A DNA stretch of 64,000 bases. Source: Phymatolithon calcareum (lineage: Eukaryota; Rhodophyta; Florideophyceae; Hapalidiales). Under the pieces are notes generated by a model. That model ran no database searches. It was not told where the DNA came from and was given only the letters and a program-made list of their open reading frames with translations. The translations under genes were made by a program, and so were the position numbers. Location: positions 1,240,001 to 1,304,000 of the forward strand of contig OZ345364.1 in the NCBI GenBank assembly GCA_977006965.1, written 5' to 3'. This document shows, one piece after another, positions 1-10,200 of the stretch (position 1 is the first letter of the stretch; each line of letters opens with the position of its first letter).

Positions 1-231
1 CGCAGCTGTGGCCGGCACACTCCGCACCTGTGGCCAAGTTGTTTCCCAGAATATACAGGCGAGTTGTTCCGTGAGCGGGGCGGTGGTATGTTCACTAATG
101 TGCTTGGCGAAAAGACTTTGCTCGGAGATATCTCATGCAGTATTAGGTGGGACTTCCATAAGGAGCGAAAGATACTTGCAGTGGGGTTGTTTTCAGGAGA
201 TATTGCGAGATGTAAATTGATCACCGAATAA
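1..231 (+). CDS. 3' end of an NB-ARC/WD40 NLR-type gene (copy 0, cut by window edge)
   Basis: The first 231 bases read in frame 1 as the last 76 codons of the same gene found complete at 7202-11230, 20216-24292 and 31343-35377, ending at TAA 229-231. It covers the C-terminal closing blade of the WD40 region, ending in the shared residues ILAVGLFSGDIARCKLITE. It carries the extra GlyGly before MFTNVLGEKT that is otherwise seen only in copy 3. It differs from the other copies around residues 46-50 (SCSIR instead of the P-S-x-T-S type), so it is a distinct fourth copy. The rest of the gene lies outside the window. Its presence shows that the tandem array continues to the left. Confidence 0.85.
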   Translation, partial: RSCGRHTPHLWPSCFPEYTGELFRERGGGMFTNVLGEKTLLGDISCSIRWDFHKERKILAVGLFSGDIARCKLITE

Positions 232-1033
232 ATGACGATCAACTTCCATTACAACGATTGTGGTCGATAAATTGAAACGAAATTGGGTTTCCCTTTTGTT
301 ATTGGTATCCACAGACAGCATTGCAGGTAAGGAACAGTTTTTGAGGGTATCATGTGGTTCTGAGCGATTGGATCGGAAGAATAAAAACGCTTTGAAGAAG
401 TTTGTAGAGATGAACAGAGTAAAAATGGGAGAAATGAAGCGAGACGTGAAAAATTGAAAAATGTGATCATAATTTCTTTCTTGACTAGTTTTTCGGTGCG
501 AACTTAGTGTCAATTCACGGAAACGAGTTCGGTCGAAAGTAACATACAGTATTACCGTTGAAGCATACATATCAAATCGTTTGTTTGTCCTTTTACTTCA
601 CGTTCTTTGCCATTTCGAAAATGATGTGCTATCAGCCTAAAAGTATTGCAATCAAAAAAATATGGGAAAACATTGCTGGGCCTACGATGAATCCCTGAAG
701 CACGAAAAATCGATTTGGAAAAATTGGGCATGGTACTCTTCTGATCGGTCAACTTCACAAATGAAGATGTGAATGGAGGGAAGCAATCCTCGGAGACTAC
801 GCATCTGTCGTGGAAGAGAGAAGAGAAAATCTCAAATGTCAATCAATGTCAGCAGCTATCTGTGAACATTAACCGTAGTCAGTACCCATGAGTGACCACT
901 CACGGTTCTTTGAGCTGCGATTGAGAGATGTCGCTCGTCGCAGCGTTTATGCCGCCCTTTGCAGTTGCACACGGTCGCACCGCGCACGGCCGCGGCCGAC
1001 TTGCGAACCGCCATGTGCCGCGCTCCCGGTACC

Positions 1034-3516
1034 GCGCGCGCGGTGTCGTCATCGCGCGGCTGTCGCCCTTCGACGGACCTTGCTTGCCCGACGTGCTCCC
1101 GGACGGGCTCGGCTGTCATGGCGCTTACGCGGAAAGAGGTGCCTTCCCTGACCGCACGTCCCCTGTTCTCGACAGCGGCTTTGCGGGCGGGGGTGGCAGA
1201 GACGACGGCGACGACGGCAGATTACCGCAGTCCATTGTTTTCCAACGACTTCATCTGGACGTCGAACCCTGATCGTGCCCCTCCCCGCGTCCAAACCGGT
1301 CGAAATTTTGTGACTGCCCTCAGATGTCGTTATCAAGAGGAGCGTCCTTTGCTGCACTGGGGCGCCCTATTGGGTTTCCAATCGTCTCGTCACATGCAGA
1401 TGCATTTTCAGCCTTTTCTTCAAATCGGGAAACAAGCAGGCAACAAAATGGAGAAGGTCGGAAGACTGTGGATTTGCCGTTGGCACATTCATCGCCAACG
1501 GGATGCTGACATGTCTGGAGGGGACAAAACAGGTTCGCGAGCAGTGTCAGCTGGACGTGCTATGATACAGTAGTGGTGAAGGATACTTGGGTCACCTGTT
1601 GAAGCCTATGATACAGTACGTGGATCCAGGTGGACTGCGGAAGAGCTGACGATGAGGAGGAACCCGGTATGATAGGACGAGAGAACGCGTAGAGAGTGTT
1701 TGTAATTTACTCGAAAAAATATTTTAGATCTAAAACTGCTAATTTTCTCGAGTAAATTAGCCCCTTCAAATCTTTAAAATTTGAAATTACGTTACGACTG
1801 AGCACTGCTGTTAAACCGCGTCTCCAACAAAAATCACGCCGCAGGTGTGTTCACCCTGTCCGAATAACGCCGCCAAATACGATATCGTACTGTGCTACGC
1901 CGCTCTGCACGAACCCCCCGGCCCTACGAGTGAACGTTACGGTCTTCCCTCGCCATTTGATCACCCTTTTCTACCGTTGGGAGCTTGATCTCTTCGTTCC
2001 CGTCCTTCTCTTCCTTTGCCGACCTGCTAGCGAAGATCGCACAGTCGAAACCGCGGAAAAGTTCAACTTCCCCCCACTGGCGCCCGTCCACTTAGCACTG
2101 GCACCCGCGGAGTCGGATGAGATCATTGTACGCACTCGCTACATAGAGACCGCCGCAACTGGGCTCGCGGAGACGGACGCACTGACGGACGCGCTCCAAG
2201 CAGCCCACATTCGCGATGCTGGGGGTGCATAAGCCGACGGGGGGGGGACCCTCACGGAGCCAGCGGCTCATGGAGCTGCACACGTAGTGGGCGGAATTGA
2301 TGACACGCGGCGAACGGCAAAGACGAGTGCGGAGGAGCTTCGCGTAGGCGGGATTGCTTTGTACGTGAGAACTTGTGGTGACGCGATAGCGGAGGAGGTG
2401 AACACGCGGCGGGCTATGGAATAATGCGCAGACGTGCGCGTGGGCGAAACAAAGTCAACGAAGGCCAGGGAGAGGACTGGACAAGAGGGACGCGATTAGT
2501 ACTCTGGATTGACGCGAAAGATGTGAGGTTTCGCTCGCTGAGAGACCGGGCCGCAGAAGCGGGCAGAAGGATCGCGGGCGGGATGTGGCGCCACGACTGC
2601 CCTCGCCCGCAACTATTTCGCGACGGGCGGCTACGCAGAACGCATTGGATGGCCTTGGGGCGTGGAGTTGGTCGCATTGACGGGTGCGCTCGAAAAAGAA
2701 AAAACTTGCTACCTCGGACTCACGGAAAAGAGCATCAAGCTCGCGCAGGCAACGGAATTCGCGAAAACGATGCGGAGCGGTTTCTATGGTGCCGAACAAG
2801 GGGCATCTGCGCGGCGGATGCCATTGAGGCCTTTCCACGCGGTGTTGCCGACGAGGGAATAGGCGCAACCCGCGACGGCGAACAGGGCACCCTTGTTGAG
2901 GAATGCGGCGGTGCTGCTGAGCAGTAAACAGCGGTCGTCAATGAAGACGATGACCCGGACCCGATACAAAGGTAGACGCGGAGGCGGTCGTGAAGGCGAT
3001 TGTAGATAAGACCGAGGTGAGGAGGTAGACAAGGATGAAGTTGAGGTTGCCGCCGACGACGACGTCGCAAATCGCAAAGTCCAGCTCCTTCATGATGCCT
3101 TTCTCGCCAGGCGAGCATGCCCGACGGCACCAACCCAACCCATCGTCGTCTCCACCACCATCTTAAACGGGAACGCGGCGTCCGCATCGCAGTGCTGCGC
3201 CCAATCGCCCCAGCAGTGCTCAAAGAAGCGCGACACTGCGCTCGACGTCACATGCATGTAGTTCGCAACCTACGTCGCGCTGAGAGATGTTCTCTAGTGC
3301 GCGTCCCGCGGAAGGCACAACGGATTCCACCGAGTCGTTGTCATCGTCGCCTCCGCCACCCCCGCCCGCAAAGCGGCTCTCGAGAACAGGCGACGCGCGG
3401 TCAGGGAAGGCACCTTTTAGTGCGTAAGCGACATCGCAGCGGAGCCCGTCCCGGGGTACGTCGAGCAAACAAGGTCCGTCGAAGGGCGACAGCCGTGCGA
3501 TGACGACACCGCGCGC
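1034..3516. repeat. Inverted arms (about 170 bp each) in the GC-rich block of unit A
   Basis: Bases 1034-1203 and the reverse complement of 3346-3516 are clearly similar. Both translate to the same peptide type, for example VVIARLSPFDGPCL and AFPDR(T/A)SPVL. The arms enclose about 2.1 kb. The right arm belongs to the 5' part of the RETICULATA-like relic, so the left arm looks like an inverted duplication of it. An ATG-started 114-codon frame (928-1272) runs through the left arm and is open in all four units, but another frame (959-1573) is open too. I do not call either a gene. Confidence 0.7.
2690..3516 (-). pseudogene. RETICULATA-related (DUF3411)-like pseudogene, unit A
   Basis: The minus strand shows the characteristic blocks of the RETICULATA/DUF3411 family of plastid envelope proteins. 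In order these are FPFKMVVETTMGW, then MKELDFAICDVVVGGNLNFILVYLL, then after a frameshift near 2960 GALFAVAGCAYSLVG, and a block spaced like the family's S-x-A-Y-G-x-x-M-x-x-S-x-x-x-R-Y-Q signature. The last block is interrupted by TAG codons (first at 2784-2786). Upstream, near 3420, a TAA interrupts the frame leading into the N-terminal part. No complete frame remains, so I call it a pseudogene. The family match is from memory of conserved blocks; a profile search is needed. The opposite strand here (about 2560-2860) is also open and gives a protein-like peptide of unknown kind. Confidence 0.6.
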
Positions 3517-3784
3517 GTGCGGCGCGGGGAGCTCAGCAAAAGCAGTTGTGCGACCTTATTTTCGTCGCCGTCTCGGCGATCCCATCGCCCCTTCGTTCTT
3601 CCAACTAATGTTTCTCTACTTGGATCGTCACCGCCGACTTCACTTGCTTCAACAACTGATGAAGCAGATTACTTGTCGATTCATCAACTGATCCATCGCT
3701 ATAACTGGGAATCAAGTCTCAACAGGGCCGCGACATTCAACCGCTCGCCGGGCTAGCCACTGTGCTCTCGTACTTCCGGCCCTG

Positions 3785-3870
3785 TGTTTTTAAGTTTGTT
3801 TTTTAAAAGCCTCAGTCTTACGAACATACAGGCAAGCCTTCCTCAGTTACTGCTGACCTTAGGATAACTG
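3785..3870 (+). repeat. Short dispersed repeat R1, unit A copy
   Basis: The bases around GGCAAGCCTTCCTCAG, preceded by a T-rich run and an AAAGCC-CAGTC stretch, match copies at 11946-12107 and 44515-44645. The equivalent place in units B, C and D carries the same copy (about 15438-15523, 27848-27933, 38951-39045), so this insertion predates the array. Confidence 0.55.
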
Positions 3871-4161
3871 TCATGGATCGGCCCTTGTTTTACCCTTTGC
3901 GCGTACATTGCACTCTTGCCTCGCCCTCGCTTCGTCACAGTACCTTCTCCCAACTCTCTGCCGTCCAGCGCTCTTGGATCCTTTCCGCCATTTCCATTGT
4001 CAGACGCTGTGGGTGGAAAGAACCTACATCTGTCACATTCGAATTCTTCACGGAATGCGTCAGGCTCGTCGAAGAGGATGTACTTCTGTAGATATGCTGA
4101 TGGAGTCATAAGAACGATTCTTCAAGCAGATGGTGCCAAGATATGCTTTTCACTTCTCACA

Positions 4162-4871
4162 ATGGTATGCCTACTTACCCAAAGTTCCATAATCTACAAC
4201 GGTCGTAAGGTTCTCCCCCACAACATGGAGAAGGGATTTGTTCGCCTGGAGAAGAGTGACCGTCACATTTGCGGCGGAGTTCTTATTACCTGGAAGCACG
4301 TTTTAACAGCAGTCTCATGCGTCGAGGACGATAACGTAGTATGTGCGCTCGTGGGAGCTCGAACTTGGGACGAATACTTGCATAAGATGGAAGTTGAAAG
4401 CGTGAGCTTGCATGATGACTACGATGAATACATCCGAATGAATAACCTTGCTCTGGTCTCATTAAAGAATCCGTCAAGGTCCGCGATGATGGAATCTGGA
4501 ATCTACCCTGTATCTGTGCTCTGGACGGATTCCGACATGCATTGGCGACAGAAGGTATATGCTATGGGTTTGGAAAAATGAGAGAGAACGCTCATTTTTC
4601 GAACAGCCTTCGAAATGCCACTCTGTACAAGTTAGATATTTCCGCATGTGAAGGACGCTACGACCTGAGCGGAAGTGAAAAGGATACCTTGTGTCTGGAT
4701 GGATCGAAGTGTACGATATGTTATGGTGAAGGAGGGGGACCTGTTATGTTGTGGACAAGAGGGTATGACAATATTGTCAAGGCGCATGTAGTGGCAATTG
4801 TTACGGCGGTTTGGGAAGGTTCTTCGAGTTGCATTGCTGGGAACAAAGTAAAAGATATCATACTGTTTTAG
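4162..4871 (+). pseudogene. Trypsin-like (S1) protease relic with lost catalytic triad, unit A
   Basis: A hydrophobic N-terminus (ATG at 4162; an in-frame ATG at 4078 is possible) is followed by an IIxNGRKV start resembling a mature S1 enzyme. Then come HICGGVLITWKHVLTAVSCV (family: CGG..LI..W.LTAAHC, with His replaced by Ser), MNNLALVSL (family: NDIAL..L, Asp to Asn) and CYGEGGGPV (family: C.GDSGGP, Ser to Gly). The first frame ends at TGA 4579-4581. The rest continues from an overlapping ATG at 4578 in the +2 frame to 4871. The same frame break exists in units B and C, so it is older than the array, or it hides an unrecognised splice. A 5-bp insertion near 4857 truncates the C-terminus here. 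An active protease is ruled out by the triad. Confidence 0.65.
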
Positions 4872-5177
4872 AAGGTTCTTACGACTACATTACTCAAGAA
4901 GTGGGTAAGTACAAACGATTCTGATTACAGTACAGTACAGCAGTGTTCCATTATCCTTTTCAGAAATTTGTACGTTACTCTCTCTGTGGCCCTCAGTTGG
5001 TGAACTGGATGCTCTGATCGCTGAATATCACCAGGGGAAAGTTTCCAGATATCACTCACACTCGTTGCATACATTTATTTCAAGACTTCGAATTGTTAGA
5101 ATCGAACCATAGCCGACCCATCAATGTTCCCATCAATGTTCTTAATTGATCCTCTCGAGGTGCCGAAGATTGAGTAA

Positions 5178-5303
5178 ATGTGGGAAGAAGAAAAACAAAG
5201 TGAAACGAGCCCCGTCTCGGATGCCACAATTGAAAGGACGGCCTACTTCTCAAGTGCTGTTCTATCTCTGATCAATTTCAGAATACCGTCAATGAGGATC
5301 TAG
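5178..5303 (+). pseudogene. Truncated copy of a small conserved ORF, unit A
   Basis: It begins MWEEEKQSETSPVSDATIER like the 87-aa ORFs at 18134 and 29254. A 1-bp deletion near 5272 shifts the frame, and a TAG follows at 5301-5303. Confidence 0.3.
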
Positions 5304-7201
5304 AGTTTCAGCTCTTTCTCGTTCGTCACATTCAATTTCACCGGAACTTTCTTCAGAGTTGCAAGAACTTGATTTTTTCATTTCTTATGTCGCTCATTCT
5401 AAGCGTCTGTATATCAGAGTTTCGAATGCGGATTGGTTGAGATCAACAATTGTGATTAGGGCATAAGTTTGCGAAGTTATGAAGTAATTCAAACATTTCT
5501 ATCGACTTCAAGTTAAGTGCACCAGCCACTCACAGAGGCATGTTGTTGTTATCCATGAACTTGATGCTTTTGACGAGCCCGGTAATGGATAGCTTTCGTT
5601 TGCAAAAATTGTTTGAAACTCATTCCCTCAATTGCGGGAGCAAAAAATGACGCGCGCATAGACACTACTAGAAATGTGACCCCCGCTTGAAACGCAAGTC
5701 TACCAAAATGTCGAAATGTATCGATTGTGAATGTAGTGGAATATCGATTGATCGATATAGTTTCACAATCGTCTTCTGTGAAATACTGTAGATGTTTCGT
5801 ATAGATTATAAATTAATTATGGAGCTGAGAGTTTGCAGAGGCTATATGCAATCTTCCTCGAAATAGCAAGTAAGAAGTGCGGACTAGCAGTTGACTTGCG
5901 AGCTGTGACCGGGACCACAGGCACGAATTGGTGCACAGCGGGCGCTGATTATTTGATTCCATAGCGCAAGTATAAGACCTGAGCAGCATTGCGTGAAGTA
6001 GCGATGGGAGTAGATCACGGGCCGTGACATGCGAAGCGAAGGCCCGTGCCGACTGTTGGCGAACTTGAGACGGGCGGTGCAGGGTAAAAGCGGTGTGGAA
6101 TATTGCACACGTGGCAGCGGTGTACTATGACAGAAGTTGCTGTCCCCAGTAAAATCAATCAATTATTGATTGTTGTACTCTGCCTTTTATTGGTTGATTG
6201 GGTACAAGTCGGCTTTAGAAGTGCAATGAAGGTGATTGTGATATGCCTCCTTAACATCAAGAACGTTGATTAAGTATCAAAGTCAAAAGCCGATGAATCG
6301 TGATGTGTACTTATGTACACGTGGCACACAGGAACTTAAACGAAATTGTGGGAATTGTGAGTTTGAAGTTTGAACATGATTAATCAGTGTTTCGATGTTT
6401 CTGATTTAATCTAAATTATTCAAATCTACTGAATTTACGACGTACACGATTCATCAATCAGTCTGCCCCTCGTAACCAACTGTGTAATCGATCGATCGAT
6501 TTGAGAGAGAACATGCAGTTTTTCTCTTTTGAAGTGCTTTTGGAGATCTTACATTATACAAATATTTATGTAGCATTATTCGTCCTTGTTGGCATGTGTC
6601 GTTCAAAAATCTCGAGATTCGAAACACAGCAACTCAACAGGTGTTGTCTTTGGGCCGCCTTGATCATTGCTGTGCAATTTTGAACTGCCTGTTTTAATTA
6701 TTAGTGTAATTGAGATGCGTAGAGAGAAGCACAGAGTTAGAGATCTCGCATGCGTCAGTGGGAATTGTTTGGGAACACACAAGAACAACCGCGTTGCAAA
6801 AACATCGAAGTAAACTCACGGTTTGAACTCTTTCCATCTTCCTCTTCCGAGGAGAAGCGAGCAAGCCGAGTTTGCGTCGGGGGTTACGCATCAGCTCGTG
6901 CGCGAGTCACGCTCCATCGAGTACCGCTGCCGCCAGGGCAAAAGCGCGCTCAGGAATCCGAAGAAGAAGTCGCAGCCCGTGGATCGCTTTTCTTCCCGTT
7001 TTGTGGGTTTGTTTGACCTGCCGTTCGGTCACTCGTACAAGTTCCCATCGGAAACACGGGGCACACAGGGAAAACATTACAATCGTTTTTTTTCCAATAC
7101 GGGACAAACCCTCCCCCCACACTACTCCGACGACACCTCTAAGCTGCGCGACCTGCCGTTGTGACGAAGTGACGGAGGATTACGTACAAAGTTTCTCTTC
7201 A

Positions 7202-10200
7202 ATGGAGCCCACCGGTTTCGGTCTCGGTGTTATCGCTGAGGCGCGCACCCTCGCGACGAGCATCAAGAATCGCATTCAAAACTATCGCAAGGGTCCCGCG
7301 ACGTTTCTGTCATTAAGTGAAAGCGTGGATCGCCTGGCAAGACACATCGAGGAGGTGGATAAGCTTCTCCAAACGTTTCCAGATGTAGTGCCTGTCGATA
7401 TTTCCGTTATTTTCTATGAAACATTCTCTGCCGTGCGCGACAACCTCAAAGATGCGAATGGAACCATGGAGTCATCTTTTTCAACGCCGTTTTCAGAAGG
7501 GAGCAGCAGCTTAATGGGGAAACTGAGGTCTAGGGCTGTTCGCACGTTTCGGGCAAATGCATTGAACAATAAGATGGGTTATGTTGAAACGCAGGTGAAA
7601 GAAGCGTCAAACCAGCTCTTGCAACTGTCTTTGTCGCTTGGTACCACACTCAAAATTGAGGGGCAGGTCGATGCTGACAAGGACCAATACCGTCCCATAT
7701 CAAACACTCCAGCCCTTACCGATACCTTGAAGCTCGACTTTGATACCAAAGATGAGGAAGGGAATCCCACAACTCTGGAGGGGATTCTTAAGCAAGCCGT
7801 TTTGTCCAATAAATCGTCAAGTGTTGTGACGGCGGCTGCTGGGGTGATGAAGCCGGCCTTCGGCATTGTTGGGATGACCGGGGTGGGGAAAACAGTGGCT
7901 CTCAAGGGACTGGGGTGGGACAAGGACGTTCGCCGCCGGTTTTCTGATGGCATTCATTTCATGACACTCGGTCAAGGCGCATCTCTTGAAATTGTTCTTC
8001 GAGAAATCGCAAATCTTTTGGCTCGAACAGGGGCAACTACACTTGTAGGAGCTGTGAAAGAGTCGACGTCACTTTGCGAAGCGGTTGACATGGCAGTGCC
8101 TTGGTTCGAGGGTAAGATCTGTCTTTTCCTCTTCGACGATATATGGCCGACGAAAACGTGCAAGACCGGTTTCTTGAGTGATCTGCGCCAGCTTGTGAGG
8201 CAAAGCCCTCAGAGTCGCATCGCGATAAGCACACGGAATGTTGAAATTGCTCAATGTGCGGGTTCCATTGTGAAATTTGGCGCTCGAGATGCTTTCGGAA
8301 CTGTGTCTCAGAACATGTTCTTTGCGCATGCCACAGGCGGTGCTCATCGAGAATCTTCTGCAACGGAAAAAGGAAAACTCAGAAACAGTATCAGGAGAAT
8401 CTTGGGGATATGCTGTGGATTGCCTATCGCTCTTGCCGTGACCGGGAGTGCTGTCGCTTTTCTTACAGACTTGCACGGTGATTTTGAAAGAGCATGTGAT
8501 GCATATGCGACACGGCTGGAAAAGAAGAAAGGCAGCCTCGGAGACGAGGAGACGATGGAAGGTATGAACTTGAACGCAAGTATCCTTCTCAGTCTGGAAT
8601 TCTTAGAAGCTGAACTCCTGAAGTGGAAAGCGAAAGGGTGTCATGATATTGTCCATTCGATCACAGACCTTTACACAAGCCTGTGTGTGGTTGAAAATCA
8701 ATCGTGGATTCCGGTATCTGTGCTGGGACGGCTTTGGGGAATTGACGAAGACGGTGCTGCGGAGATTGCGAATATGTTTTGTGGAATGAGCCTATCCACG
8801 TTTGACCTGCGACAGACATCAAGTGGGTGCTCTGAAGAGGCTGGAATTGTGCTACACGACTTGCAGCTTGAATTCTGCCGGAATCAGGCCATGGAAACGA
8901 AGAAGTCATCTTTTTGGCATTACCAGCTGCTAAATGGGTATCTACCAACATCGCATGAATCGATATGCGAAAGACCAAATGTACAATTATCGGACGCCAT
9001 TTTAAGCTTTACACCAAGGCCGTGGTGGTCGAAGTTTGTTCCAGAAGACGGTTACATTCAAATGAATGTTTGCAGGCATTTGTCATGTGCCGGGCATGAT
9101 CTAGAATTGGGGGCGCTGATGCTGGATGCACGATGGACGGTATTGAGAAGAAGAGTGGGTGGAATCTTGGGATTGAAAACTGATTTTGAGGTATTCGAGA
9201 AGTGTTTCACGGAATTGAAAGGACGAGAAGACCGCGAAGCGGTTAGTTACATTATTCGAAGCTTTGAGAAAATATTCAAAGCGGTGCGGGTTTCGTGGGG
9301 AAGGCATGGGAAAGGATTTCGAGCATTTCAGTTTCAAGTATGCGGACGTCTCGTGAACATTCGAAAGTCAAATGATATTGTGGAGACATTCTTGAAGAGC
9401 ATAGAGGCGAACACGGCAAAGCCGTATTTGGCAGTTATAAGTCCTTTGTTTTCCGATGTTGACGGTGCGCAAATAATGGAGATTCCGATTGGAGGTGATT
9501 GCAAATGTGTTGCTTGCTCACCATGCGGGCGATACGTTGCAGCTGCAGCTGGTCATGATGTTGTGGTTGTGAACAGTAACACTGGTGAAATATTGAAGAC
9601 TATGCACTTTTATTTTGTGAGAAGAATAGCATTCCTTAGCGGGTCGAAGAAAATCGTCTGCGGATCGGACGACTTCGAGGTGATTGTGTGGACATGGGAG
9701 TCGTCAGACTCGCCTGTGCAGATATTCGAAGAACGCGACAACCAGGTGCTAAGATCAATTTCAGTAGGCGTCTATGGTCAATTCATTATCTCAGGTTTAC
9801 CCGATCTAACGGTAGGGGCTTGGGACGCAATTGCAGGTACACAAGCATGGCAACAGGTTCAAAGCAGCTTCGTTGACTGTCTTGCAATTTGTGCCGAGGA
9901 CGGAAAGATTGCACTTGGTTTGGATGACGGAACGTTGAAGGTTATGGATTGGGTCACAAAAGAAACCCTTTTCGAAGATGCCAAAGCACCTGCACAAGCG
10001 GTTCACTGTGTTTCTTTTAGTCCGAACGGTTCCTATTTGGCAACAGGATCACGGGACGGCAAAATTCGTCTGTGGAATACTCGATCGTGGACAAGCGAAT
10101 GGTTCGAAGAACACGATGATTGGGTGGCAAGTGTTGCGTTTAGTCCTGATAGCAACCGAATTGCGTCAAGTTCTTATGACGGCACCATTCGACTGTGGGA

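Noticed and set aside
2560-2862. Plus-strand peptide containing GWPWGVELVALTGALEKEK opposite the RETICULATA-like relic
   Set aside because: It looks protein-like and is kept in A-C but has a stop in D. It lies exactly antisense to a frame with family matches, and I know no family for it.
3873-4091. ATG-started 72-codon plus-strand frame present in all four units
   Set aside because: Unit D differs by mostly amino-acid-changing substitutions, so there is no sign of coding constraint. It overlaps other open frames upstream of the S1 relic.
5095-5125. GGTTCGATTC-like box (minus strand) suggesting a tRNA
   Set aside because: No acceptor stem or A box could be fitted around it in any unit.
5884-6162. 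Minus-strand 92-codon frame present in units A, B and C (also 18903-19181 and 30022-30300)
   Set aside because: It opens with TTG and has no early ATG. Its preservation is explained by the youth of the array, and no motif is seen.
6872-7201. Upstream extension of the NLR copy 1 frame (110 codons)
   Set aside because: The equivalent region of copy 2 is not open in the same way, and it holds length-variable homopolymers. It fits a 5' UTR better.
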